Origin: Bacillota bacterium
Lineage (GTDB): Bacteria > Bacillota > Clostridia > Peptostreptococcales > Natronincolaceae
DNA: 10,407 nt
Reading direction: 5' to 3'
Assembly: GCA_023387935.1 (NCBI GenBank)
Contig: JAEWHG010000218.1
Location: 1-10,407, forward strand
Numbering within the stretch: the stretch's first letter is position 1; each line of letters starts with the position of its first letter. Shown piece after piece: positions 1 to 6,316 of this stretch. The notes beneath the pieces are model-generated. The model searched no databases, had not been told where the DNA came from, and was given only the letters and a program-made list of their open reading frames with translations. The position numbers were made by a program, and so were the translations under genes.

Positions 1-45
1 GAAGTATATTTAACTGTAAGTGGAATAGAAATAAAAATAAAATAA
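1..45 (+). CDS. cobU: C-terminal end of probable CobU (adenosylcobinamide kinase/guanylyltransferase), partial
   Basis: Frame 1 reads fourteen codons, EVYLTVSGIEIKIK, and stops at TAA 43-45. The pattern [AD]EVYLVVSGIP[ML]KLK at the very C-terminus is typical of CobU/CobP, the enzyme that phosphorylates adenosylcobinamide and transfers GMP to make AdoCbi-GDP, the direct substrate of CobS. The next gene is cobS, which is the usual order in clostridial cobamide clusters. Only the tail is visible, so the catalytic P-loop and guanylylation histidine cannot be checked. The call rests on a short match plus context. Confidence 0.65.
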   Translation, partial: EVYLTVSGIEIKIK

Positions 46-74
46 AGTTTGCTCGTTTGCACTCGCAAACTTTA
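43..74 (+). repeat. Inverted repeat (10-bp stem) between cobU and cobS
   Basis: TAAAGTTTGC (43-52) and GCAAACTTTA (65-74) are exact reverse complements around a 12-base loop. The stem begins on the cobU stop codon. No U-run follows, so it is a poor intrinsic terminator. It may protect or process the mRNA between cobU and cobS. Confidence 0.6.
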
Positions 75-78
75 TATC

Positions 79-113
79 GCACTCAATTTTAAGTGCCTTA
101 AAATTTCAAGTGC
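79..113 (+). repeat. Long hairpin upstream of the cobS ribosome binding site
   Basis: AATTTTAAG (85-93) and CTTAAAATT (97-105) form a perfect 9-bp stem closed by a TGC loop. An outer GCACT (79-83) pairs with AGTGC (109-113). The hairpin ends 8 bases before the cobS Shine-Dalgarno site. It also holds a near-direct repeat: AATTTTAAGTGC (85-96) and AATTTCAAGTGC (102-113). A GTG at 110 lies in the distal arm, which argues against it being the cobS start. Confidence 0.6.
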
Positions 114-120
114 TCAAAGT

Positions 121-125
121 GAGGG
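121..125 (+). promoter_or_regulatory. Ribosome binding site that fixes the cobS start
   Basis: GAGGG lies 5 bases before ATG 131. The in-frame GTG at 110 has no comparable site and sits in a hairpin arm, so ATG 131 is preferred. Confidence 0.65.
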
Positions 126-130
126 AATTT

Positions 131-853
131 ATGAAAAGTTTATTATTAATGATCACATTCTTTACAAGATTACTAGTTTCATATCCCTATGACTATGATG
201 AAAAAGATTTTATTAAGGGAATAAAAATGCTACCCATTATAGGATTAATAATAGGAATATTCTTATATATTCCAACCATACTAGAAAACTATATTCATAG
301 ACCTATTTTAATCGTATTTATTTGGACAATTTATTTATGTGTAACAGGCGGACTTCATATTGATGGTTTAGCAGATACCTTTGATGGTATATTTAGCTAT
401 CGTAATAGAGAAGAAATGTTAAATATTATGAAAGACAGTAGAATTGGAACATTTGGAGTTATAGGTATCATTTGGTTGATACTGCTGAACATATCCTTGT
501 CCTATTACATAGATAATATATTTTTTCTTATGGTACCTATAGTTGGAAGGTCTTCCGCCTCACTTGCAGCTAGTATTAGTACATACGCAAGAAAAGAAGG
601 AGGCATGGGAGGTGCATTTATTGAAAACTCTGGTATTAAGGAAGGGCTATTAAGTATTGTATTTTCATTTGTTGTAGGATTAATAATTAGCGATATTTCT
701 ATAATTGTCCCTCTACTAGCAACCTTTATCTCTGTTATTTTATTGACCAAAAGTATTAGTAAAAAGCTTGGTGGAATGACTGGAGATACGATTGGCGCAA
801 TTATTGAAATTTCACAAATATTGTTTATGCTATATATATATTTTATAGGTTAA
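131..853 (+). CDS. cobS: Adenosylcobinamide-GDP ribazoletransferase (cobalamin synthase) CobS
   Basis: This integral membrane enzyme joins AdoCbi-GDP to alpha-ribazole phosphate (or alpha-ribazole), releasing GMP and giving adenosylcobalamin (5'-phosphate). The 240-residue product has the family's usual length. It is mostly hydrophobic with several membrane spans (about 33-50, 58-75, 109-127, 130-150, 172-205, 225-239). The family signatures are visible: the acidic GLHIDGLADTFDG at 74-86, KDSRIGTFG at 101-109, GRSSA at 139-143 and GGMTGDTIGA at 214-223. ATG 131 is chosen over GTG 110, which would add 7 residues, because GAGGG stands just upstream of it. The gene follows cobU and precedes a cobC-like phosphatase by 43 bases, so it belongs to the nucleotide-loop assembly operon. 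Its partner substrate is probably supplied by the two downstream genes (transporter and kinase). Confidence 0.95.
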   Translation: MKSLLLMITFFTRLLVSYPYDYDEKDFIKGIKMLPIIGLIIGIFLYIPTILENYIHRPILIVFIWTIYLCVTGGLHIDGLADTFDGIFSYRNREEMLNIMKDSRIGTFGVIGIIWLILLNISLSYYIDNIFFLMVPIVGRSSASLAASISTYARKEGGMGGAFIENSGIKEGLLSIVFSFVVGLIISDISIIVPLLATFISVILLTKSISKKLGGMTGDTIGAIIEISQILFMLYIYFIG

Positions 854-896
854 ATTTGAGATAAATAATATATAAAATTTTTGAGGAGGTGTAACT

Positions 897-1487
897 GTGA
901 AGTTTATTTTAGTAAGACATGGGGAAACAATGGCGAATATTGGCAAGATATATAGTGGTTGGTCCAACTATGAACTTAGTGAAAAAGGAAAATTACAAAT
1001 AAAAATCCTGGCTGAAGAGTTAAGAATATATAATGCGGATACGATTTATGCAAGCTCATTAGGAAGAACTATGGAGACTGCTAAAGAAATTGGTAAGATA
1101 ATAGGCAAGGAAGTAGTAAGTGAAGATAATTTAAGAGAAATGAATTTTGGTATATTTGATGGAAAAACTGCAAAGGAAATTGAAGAATGCTATCCAGATG
1201 AATGGAGAACATGGATCAACGAATATGAATCATATAGAATACCTGAAGGTGAAAGTTTACAGGATATGTTAGATAGAGTACGGAAGTTTATAGATTCTAT
1301 CAAGGACAAGGAAGGAATCGCTATTATTGTAAGTCACTGTGGTGTTATTCAGGCAACGATTACATACCTATTAAATTTAGAACTAAAAAAAATGTGGAAT
1401 TTCACATGTTCACCTGCTGGATACGTAGAGGTTGATTATATAAATAATTTTGGGTATCTTAGAAAATTAATACCATCCTATATTTAA
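897..1487 (+). CDS. cobC: Histidine phosphatase, probable alpha-ribazole-5'-phosphate/AdoCbl-5'-phosphate phosphatase CobC
   Basis: This is a 196-residue member of the histidine phosphatase (phosphoglycerate mutase-like) superfamily. LVRHGET at 5-11 carries the catalytic, phospho-accepting His8 with Arg7. R57 (SLGRTMETA), E81 (REMNFG) and H147 (IVSHCG) complete the usual phosphate pocket. FGIFDGKTAKEIEECYP at 84-100 and PEGES at 116-120 are typical of the CobC branch. In the pathway it removes the 5'-phosphate from the CobS product (or from alpha-ribazole phosphate). The start is GTG 897, preceded by GAGGAGG with good spacing; no in-frame ATG fits as well. Its position between cobS and the S-component supports a cobamide role over a general sugar-phosphate phosphatase, which the fold alone cannot exclude. 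Confidence 0.85.
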   Translation: MKFILVRHGETMANIGKIYSGWSNYELSEKGKLQIKILAEELRIYNADTIYASSLGRTMETAKEIGKIIGKEVVSEDNLREMNFGIFDGKTAKEIEECYPDEWRTWINEYESYRIPEGESLQDMLDRVRKFIDSIKDKEGIAIIVSHCGVIQATITYLLNLELKKMWNFTCSPAGYVEVDYINNFGYLRKLIPSYI

Positions 1488-1507
1488 CAAAGAGAGGGCG
1501 AATATAA

Positions 1508-2017
1508 ATGAATAGTCATAATTCAAAGTTAGAAATGGATCATATTAAAGTTCTTACAAGAAGTGGATTGTTAATAGCACTTTCAGCGATAGGAGCAATG
1601 ATTAAAATACAAGGTACAATAGCCTTTGACTCTATGCCAGGATACTTTGCAGCTTTATTTATAAATCCTGTTGCAGGAGGATTTGTAGCGGCTCTAGGAC
1701 ATTTGCTTACAGCTGTTACAAGTGGATTCCCATTAACTTTTCCAATGCATTTAATGCTTACATTAGTTATGGGGGCAATTGCATATCTATTTGGAGTTCT
1801 AAAGAAAAAAACGAATGGAATTGTTGCTTGTGCTGTAGCTATTATTTTAAATGGACCTATTGCTACACATATTTCAGCTATAACCGCAAAACTATTAGGA
1901 CTACCATTTAGTGGTAGTGCAATGATTGCTGCTTTAGTGGTTCCTTTAACTGTTGCTTCAGCTGTTAATATTATATTAGCTTACATCATATTTAAAGCTA
2001 TAGAAAAAAATAGGTGA
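1508..2017 (+). CDS. cblT: ECF transporter S-component, probable alpha-ribazole transporter CblT
   Basis: This small, very hydrophobic protein of 169 residues has about five to six membrane spans (roughly 17-36, 46-70, 80-98, 103-121, 138-164). It has the segment GYFAALFINPVAGGFVAALG at 45-64 followed by HLLTAVTSGFP. That arrangement, a Pro-Gly entry into an Ala/Gly-rich helix ending in a GFP-type turn, is characteristic of substrate-binding S-components of energy-coupling factor vitamin importers. It needs a shared EcfA/A'/T module encoded elsewhere. In Firmicutes an S-component beside cobS and a PurM-like kinase is the alpha-ribazole importer CblT; that assignment is by context. A cobalamin/cobinamide S-component (CbrT type) is the main alternative. 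It starts 20 bases after cobC with AGAGAGGG upstream, and its TGA stop lies within the next gene's ribosome binding site. Confidence 0.68.
   Translation: MNSHNSKLEMDHIKVLTRSGLLIALSAIGAMIKIQGTIAFDSMPGYFAALFINPVAGGFVAALGHLLTAVTSGFPLTFPMHLMLTLVMGAIAYLFGVLKKKTNGIVACAVAIILNGPIATHISAITAKLLGLPFSGSAMIAALVVPLTVASAVNIILAYIIFKAIEKNR
2012..2017 (+). promoter_or_regulatory. Ribosome binding site that decides the cblS start
   Basis: AGGTGA lies 5 bases before ATG 2023 and contains the TGA stop of the S-component gene. The alternative GTG at 2014 would leave no upstream Shine-Dalgarno site. The arrangement suggests translational coupling. Confidence 0.6.
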
Positions 2018-2022
2018 TAAAA

Positions 2023-2763
2023 ATGCTTAAATTTAGAGACTTAACAATAGTTGATATCACACCAACTCATAGGATGGTAATAGCCTGTGACTCTTCTGGT
2101 GGAATTGGTAATAAAGAGAGAGATGTAGTAAAAGTAGAACCAGAAGTTCTAGGATACTTTACAACTCAGGTTGCCCTTATGGAGCTTTTGGCAACAGGTG
2201 CTATGCCAATTACTGTTATTAATACATTAGGTGTAGAAATGGACACGACTGGCAAAAAAATTATTGAGGGAATAAAAAATGCATTGGAGCCCTTACATTT
2301 AGAATCAGATATTATAATTACAGGGAGTACAGAGGAAAATATTCCTGTGTGCCAGACTTCCATGGGAATTACCATCATTGGAATGATTGAAAGAGATCGA
2401 TGGAGACAAAAAAGAGCAGAAAAAGGTGATTTAATTATTGCAGTGGGATTGCCTAAGGTGGGTAATGAAGTATTAGACGACCATGGCAAAGAAATTATGT
2501 CCGTATCAATCCTATTAGAATTATTAAAAAAACCATATGTAAAAGATATTCTACCTGTAGGCTCTAAGGGAATAGCTTACGAAGTAAAAGAAATGGCGAG
2601 TAGTAGTAATTTAAGACACCATACATATGAGGATGTAGAAATAGATTTATATAAGACTGCAGGGCCTGCTACCTGTGCTATTATTGCGATGGACAAGGAA
2701 TATTATGAAGCTCTAAAAAATACAGTACCTATTCCTATAAACATAGTAGGTACCTTTATTTAA
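2023..2763 (+). CDS. cblS: PurM/AIR-synthase-like protein, probable alpha-ribazole kinase CblS
   Basis: The 246-residue protein resembles the ATP-binding PurM/ThiL/SelD/HypE superfamily: an early acidic, Gly-rich DSSGGIGN at 23-30, an ALMELLATGAMPI segment at 51-63 (like the dimer-helix DLxAxGAxP motif), GSTEENIPVC at 101-110 and GDLIIAVGLPKVG at 135-147, which resembles the GD.liglpS.G motif. It is clearly shorter than PurM (about 345 residues), so the C-terminal domain is reduced. CblS, the ATP-dependent alpha-ribazole kinase of Listeria/Geobacillus-type salvage, is assigned here from fold plus its place next to the S-component. The product alpha-ribazole-5'-phosphate would feed CobS upstream. 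ATG 2023 is preferred to GTG 2014, which adds 3 residues. The gene ends the operon and is followed by hairpins. A different small-molecule kinase of this fold remains possible. Confidence 0.65.
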   Translation: MLKFRDLTIVDITPTHRMVIACDSSGGIGNKERDVVKVEPEVLGYFTTQVALMELLATGAMPITVINTLGVEMDTTGKKIIEGIKNALEPLHLESDIIITGSTEENIPVCQTSMGITIIGMIERDRWRQKRAEKGDLIIAVGLPKVGNEVLDDHGKEIMSVSILLELLKKPYVKDILPVGSKGIAYEVKEMASSSNLRHHTYEDVEIDLYKTAGPATCAIIAMDKEYYEALKNTVPIPINIVGTFI

Positions 2764-2783
2764 AACTTAATCTGCAGATATTA

Positions 2784-2858
2784 AAAAGCTAGAAACAGCC
2801 TGAAGTAATTTTATAATTACGTAAGAGTGTTTACTAGCTTTTATTGTGAATACAATAA
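2784..2858 (+). other. Nested and tandem hairpins downstream of cblS (structured 3' region or small RNA candidate)
   Basis: AAAAGCTAG (2784-2792) pairs with CTAGCTTTT (2834-2842). Inside it GTAATT (2805-2810) pairs with AATTAC (2815-2820) over a TTAT loop. A second hairpin follows directly, TTATTGT (2841-2847) with ACAATAA (2852-2858). The outer stem ends in a short T-stretch, so it could terminate the cobamide operon, but the multi-branched shape exceeds a simple terminator. No known RNA family was recognised. Confidence 0.4.
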
Positions 2859-2868
2859 GATTCTCGGG

Positions 2869-2915
2869 ACCCATTAACAATCTCTGATTGCGTTAATGGG
2901 TGGGGTTCTTATTTT
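2869..2915 (+). terminator. Probable intrinsic terminator of the cobamide operon
   Basis: ACCCATTAAC (2869-2878) and GTTAATGGGT (2892-2901) are a perfect 10-bp inverted repeat, with an inner AATC/GATT pairing (2879-2882 with 2886-2889). The plus-strand tail is GGGGTTCTTATTTT (2902-2915), U-rich but interrupted. It sits between two convergent genes. The minus strand lacks an equal T-run there, so plus-strand termination is favoured. Confidence 0.55.
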
Positions 2916-2931
2916 GAGCACTTAAAATTCG
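2913..2931 (-). repeat. Inverted copy of the pre-cobS repeat motif
   Basis: GCACTTAAAATT (2918-2929) is the exact reverse complement of AATTTTAAGTGC at 85-96. TTTGAGCACT (2913-2922) is the exact reverse complement of AGTGCTCAAA at 109-118. The motif therefore flanks the cobS-cblS block in opposite orientations. Its function is unknown. Confidence 0.45.
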
Positions 2932-2954
2932 AATCAAAGCTTAGACGTATATTT

Positions 2955-3233
2955 CTATTCTTTTTCGCTTCCTATACGGATTACTTCATTCATCTTCGAC
3001 ATAATATAGTCGTATCCACCTTTACTATGGGGAATCGTACAATTGGTGCAATTTTTTATTCCGGAGTCTGTATATGTAAAACCGCCACCACATTTATCTT
3101 TTAACATATAAAGTGGGCAGTAGCAAAACAAGCAATTAAATTTTGTAGAGTCACTCACTTTATGGCAGGGGAAAAATTCACATTTGGCGTTTTGATTAAA
3201 TTTGTAGTTTTCTGTTTGCTTAATATTTGCCAT
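2955..3233 (-). CDS. Cysteine-rich small domain protein (probable metal-binding)
   Basis: This 92-residue soluble protein has eight cysteines (18, 23, 34, 37, 39, 48, 62, 65) and His24 and His69. They are arranged as CEFFPCH, NCLFCYCPLY, KCGGGF and KNCTNCTIPH, the last followed by YDYIMSK. The pattern matches the 'cysteine-rich small domain' family (Pfam PF04071 as I recall it), thought to bind metal ions and repeatedly found next to or fused with cobamide genes. Biochemical function is not established; zinc, iron-sulfur or cobalt handling are all open. The start ATG (3233-3231) has GGAG 8 bases upstream on the minus strand. The gene is convergent with the cobamide operon and divergent from the chemotaxis receptor, so it is transcribed separately, but the neighbourhood supports a link to cobamide metabolism. 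Confidence 0.75.
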   Translation of the reverse strand: MANIKQTENYKFNQNAKCEFFPCHKVSDSTKFNCLFCYCPLYMLKDKCGGGFTYTDSGIKNCTNCTIPHSKGGYDYIMSKMNEVIRIGSEKE

Positions 3234-3315
3234 GGTATCATCTCCATTTAATTTAGAATTATATTTTTTATCTACACAATTAATATATTCGTTAAAGTAT
3301 ATAAATTTCCTGCTA

Positions 3316-3342
3316 TAAGTCTAGTAGGAAAATTGTCGATAA
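3316..3342 (+). promoter_or_regulatory. Possible sigma-D (sigma-28) motility promoter
   Basis: TAAG (3316-3319), then 15 bases, then GTCGATAA (3335-3342) differs from the TAAA-N15-GCCGATAA sigma-D consensus at two positions. It lies about 170 bases before the chemotaxis receptor start, a gene class typically in the sigma-D regulon. It also overlaps a hairpin TCCTGCTA/TAGTAGGA (3308-3315 with 3322-3329), which reduces certainty. The rest of 3234-3489 is AT-rich with no gene seen. Confidence 0.4.
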
Positions 3343-3499
3343 CTATATTCCTAATTAACAATAAAGTTATACCCTAAAGTTTAAATATATATTAATATGG
3401 ATATATATATGTTTGTTACCGTAATTATTTTAAATTCAACATAACCTACATATCAATCGACTTAGTTGCTCGAAAAGATGATATAAGTTATGTATATTA

Positions 3500-3506
3500 G
3501 GGGAGG
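3500..3506 (+). promoter_or_regulatory. Ribosome binding site supporting a TTG start for the chemotaxis receptor
   Basis: GGGGAGG stands 7 bases before TTG 3514. The in-frame ATG at 3490 lies upstream of this site and has no good Shine-Dalgarno of its own, so TTG is the more likely start. Confidence 0.65.
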
Positions 3507-3513
3507 AATAGTT

Positions 3514-5502
3514 TTGAAAAGCATTAAAGGCAAGCTAATAGTCTATTTTGTACTAATATTATTATTTACAACTACTGTACTGGGCGCAATTTCATACATT
3601 AGCGCCTCTAGATCTATTGTAAATGAGGCGAGTAAAGCAGTGATAGACCTTGTAACAGCAGCATCCGCAGTAGTTAAAGGAGAAATAGAAGTTAATTTAG
3701 CAGAACTACAAGGTATTGCAAGAAAAAGTGAAATAGAATCTATGGATTGGGAGATGCAAAAGACTGCTCTAGACCACGAATCAGAGGATAATAGCTTTTT
3801 AGCTTTAGGGGTTGTTTATCCTGATGGGACTACTTTATATAATGATGGTTCAGTAGCACAATTAGGCGATAGAGATTATGTAAAAAAAGCATTTGAAGGA
3901 GAGGCAAATGTTTCAAATCCAATATTAAGCAGGGTAACTAATGACATGGTTCTAATGTTTGCCGTACCTATAGAAATAGATGGCGAAATACCTGCTGTTT
4001 TAATTGGTAGAAAACCAGCAAATGCTTTAACTGGTATTGTGGCAGATATGGGATACGGGGAGAATGGCTATGGGTATATAATAGGAAAAAATGGAACGAT
4101 GTATGGCCATGAAGATATGGAACTAGTATTGAATCAACAAAATGCCTTTGAGGATATAGAAACAGAAGGCGTACTTAAAGAACTTGGACTAGCTATGCAG
4201 GGATTGAGTATGACAGCTCCAGAGATCGTTACATATGAACTTTCTGGAGATACACGTTACATAGGAATGGCTCCAATAGGCAATACGGAGTGGTTAGTTG
4301 CTGTAGGTGGATATGAAAGTGAAATACTCAAAGGTGTAAATATAATGAGAATGCAAATATTTGCTACTTCAGCACTTATTATAGCAGTTGGTAGTATATT
4401 AGCATTCATACTTGGTAAATCAATAGCTACACCTATCGTACTAGCTGCTAATCATTCTAAGGAAATTGCGAATTTAGATTTACGTACAGATGTACCACCT
4501 AAATACTTGAAGTTTAAAGATGAAACTGGAATATTAGCACAATCTATACAATCTATTACTGAAAATCTAAGAAATATTGTTGGCCAGGTATCGGAGGCTT
4601 CTCACAAGGTAGCTTCTGCTTCTCAGGAGTTAACAGCAACAACACAAGAGACTTCTGCAGTTTCTGAAGAAATAGCAAGGTCAATAGATGAGATTGCTAC
4701 ATCCTCCGATGAACAGGCTAGAGAGACACACTTAGGAGAAGAAAACACAAAGTTATTAGGAGAAATGCTTGAGCATAATCAAGAAAGAGTTAAAGATTTA
4801 AGTATATTTGCAGAAGATGTAGCCAATCTTAAAGACGAAGGAAATGTGCTTATGGCAGAACTTTCTACGAAAACAACTGAAAGTGTTAATAGTATAAAAA
4901 ATGTTTTCCAAGAAATAAAAACAACAGCATCCAATGCATTAAAGATTAATGAAGCCAGTAAGCTAATTCAAAATATTTCTGAACAAACAAATCTATTAGC
5001 CCTAAATGCAGCCATAGAAGCTGCTAGGGCAGGCGAGGCTGGAAGAGGATTCTCCGTAGTGGCAGAAGAAATTAGAAAGCTTGCTGAAGAGTCTAAGAGA
5101 TCTACAATGGAGATAGAGAAGATTGTTAGGGAGCTTCAAAATAGTACAAAGGGTGCGGAAATTACAATGCAAGATGTAATGAATATTTCATCTATACAGA
5201 AGGAAAGTCTTGTGGAGGCAGAAAAGAAATTTGTTGGTATTGCAGATGCAGTAGATAATATAAAAAATATGATAAAGGATTTATCTGAAGCAAGCTATCA
5301 AATTGAAAAAAAGAAAGAAGGTATTGTAGATATAATGCAAGAGTTATCTGCAATAGCGGAACAAAATGCAGCAGCAGCTCAAGAAGTTTCAGCAGGATCA
5401 GAAGAACAGAGCGCATCTATTAATGAAGTAGCCCATGCTAGTGAAAGCTTAAGCAATTTGGCTCAGTCAATGATAGAACTAGTGGAAAAATTTAATATTT
5501 AA
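3514..5502 (+). CDS. Methyl-accepting chemotaxis protein with dCache sensor domain
   Basis: A transmembrane chemoreceptor of 662 residues from TTG 3514 (670 if started at ATG 3490). Order of parts: TM1 about 8-30; a periplasmic-side/extracellular sensor about 33-275 of dCache_1 type, with GVVYPDGTTLYNDG at 99-112, RDYVKKAFEGE at 120-130, a VPI strand at 151-153 and a second half including YGYIIGKNGTMYGHED at 186-201; TM2 about 281-300; HAMP about 301-354; then the methylated coiled-coil arms. The conserved hairpin tip that contacts CheA/CheW is at about 488-520 (SEQTNLLALNAAIEAARAGE, then GRGFSVVAEEIR). The two arms are of similar length. The amino-acid-binding RxxWY-type motif of dCache_1AA is not evident, so the ligand is unknown. 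No C-terminal CheR/CheB pentapeptide is seen. The gene stands alone, with no che genes nearby, between a possible sigma-D promoter and a strong terminator. Confidence 0.93.
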   Translation: MKSIKGKLIVYFVLILLFTTTVLGAISYISASRSIVNEASKAVIDLVTAASAVVKGEIEVNLAELQGIARKSEIESMDWEMQKTALDHESEDNSFLALGVVYPDGTTLYNDGSVAQLGDRDYVKKAFEGEANVSNPILSRVTNDMVLMFAVPIEIDGEIPAVLIGRKPANALTGIVADMGYGENGYGYIIGKNGTMYGHEDMELVLNQQNAFEDIETEGVLKELGLAMQGLSMTAPEIVTYELSGDTRYIGMAPIGNTEWLVAVGGYESEILKGVNIMRMQIFATSALIIAVGSILAFILGKSIATPIVLAANHSKEIANLDLRTDVPPKYLKFKDETGILAQSIQSITENLRNIVGQVSEASHKVASASQELTATTQETSAVSEEIARSIDEIATSSDEQARETHLGEENTKLLGEMLEHNQERVKDLSIFAEDVANLKDEGNVLMAELSTKTTESVNSIKNVFQEIKTTASNALKINEASKLIQNISEQTNLLALNAAIEAARAGEAGRGFSVVAEEIRKLAEESKRSTMEIEKIVRELQNSTKGAEITMQDVMNISSIQKESLVEAEKKFVGIADAVDNIKNMIKDLSEASYQIEKKKEGIVDIMQELSAIAEQNAAAAQEVSAGSEEQSASINEVAHASESLSNLAQSMIELVEKFNI

Positions 5503-5523
5503 TTCTTTAAGATATATTTGAAA

Positions 5524-5574
5524 CACCCTATAAAATAGGCAAAAAGACCTATTTTATAGGGTGCTTTATTTTAT
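5524..5574 (+). terminator. Strong intrinsic terminator after the chemoreceptor gene
   Basis: CACCCTATAAAATAGG (5524-5539) pairs perfectly over 16 bp with CCTATTTTATAGGGTG (5548-5563) around an 8-base loop, followed by CTTTATTTT. It begins 21 bases past the stop codon and isolates the receptor gene from spmA. Confidence 0.9.
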
Positions 5575-5626
5575 AAGAAAGTAAAAAAATAGATCTAGCA
5601 TTATATAAAAATTTTTATAAATATTG

Positions 5627-5655
5627 AAATATTTAGCTCAAGGCAATCATAAATA
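5627..5655 (+). promoter_or_regulatory. Possible sigma-E promoter of spmAB
   Basis: AAATATT (5627-5633), 14 bases, then CATAAATA (5648-5655) resembles the mother-cell sigma-E consensus KMATATT-N14-CATACANT, with one mismatch in the -35 and two in the -10. Its place about 30 bases before spmA suits a sporulation operon, but AT-rich DNA yields such matches by chance. Confidence 0.33.
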
Positions 5656-5686
5656 TTTTAATAATACATAAAAAGGAGTTGAAAAT

Positions 5687-6301
5687 ATGATTAACATCAT
5701 TTGGTTTTTGATGATTGCTGTAGGTGTAATTGTAGGTGCAGTTAACGGTAATATGGCTCTAGTAACAGATTCGGCAATTAATAGTGCAAAAACCGCAGTA
5801 GAAATTTCAATAGGACTTATAGGTATAATGGCATTGTGGCTTGGAATAATGAAAATTGCAGAAGAATCAGGTTTAATAAAATTATTAGCTAAGGCACTAA
5901 GAGTCATAATGGTGCCACTTTTTCCAGAGGTGCCTGAGGATCATCCTGCAATGGGGGCAATGATTATGAATTTAGCTGCTAATGTATTGGGACTAGGAAA
6001 TGCGGCAACCCCTCTAGGATTAAAAGCTATGCAGGAGCTTCAAACGCTTAATCCAACTGAAGATACTGCTACTGATGCAATGGTAACATTTTTAGCCATT
6101 AATACTTCATCCGTTACACTGATACCTGCATCTGTTATAGCTGTTCGTGCAGCAGCAGGGTCTTTAAATGCGGCAGAAATTATAGGACCTACTATTGTGG
6201 CTACTACAGCATCTACAATTGCGGCGGTTATAGCAGCAAAGCTGCTTCAAAGATTACCGGCATTTCAAATAAAACTTGAAAATCAAAAATTGAACAATTA
6301 G
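5687..6301 (+). CDS. spmA: Spore maturation protein SpmA
   Basis: This 204-residue polytopic membrane protein is close to the length of Bacillus subtilis SpmA (about 196). Hydrophobic spans lie near 2-20, 38-57, 66-78, 133-155 and 165-186. The conserved NLAANVLGLGNAATPLG at 95-111 and the downstream FLAINTSSVTLIPASVIA at 135-152 mark the SpmA branch of the nucleoside-recognition (Gate) domain family. SpmA with SpmB is needed for full dehydration of the spore core and heat resistance; the transported species, if any, is not established. AGGAG lies upstream of ATG 5687. The gene is followed after 15 bases by spmB, in the usual two-gene order. Confidence 0.93.
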   Translation: MINIIWFLMIAVGVIVGAVNGNMALVTDSAINSAKTAVEISIGLIGIMALWLGIMKIAEESGLIKLLAKALRVIMVPLFPEVPEDHPAMGAMIMNLAANVLGLGNAATPLGLKAMQELQTLNPTEDTATDAMVTFLAINTSSVTLIPASVIAVRAAAGSLNAAEIIGPTIVATTASTIAAVIAAKLLQRLPAFQIKLENQKLNN

Positions 6302-6316
6302 TAGGGAGGAGAGAAA

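Noticed and set aside
110..130. GTG at 110 as the cobS start
   Set aside because: It falls within a hairpin arm and has no Shine-Dalgarno site; ATG 131 has GAGGG 5 bases upstream and gives a normal CobS N-terminus.
2166..2489. Minus-strand open frame of 107 codons opposite cblS
   Set aside because: It is a shadow of the coding gene on the other strand, with no ribosome binding site and no recognisable domain. The same holds for minus-strand frames at 505-750, 5192-5416, 5647-5907, 7561-7785 and 8419-8658.
3490..3513. ATG 3490 as the chemoreceptor start
   Set aside because: The GGGGAGG ribosome binding site lies downstream of it and is correctly spaced for TTG 3514, which gives a typical positively charged start before TM1. 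The ATG remains a minor possibility.
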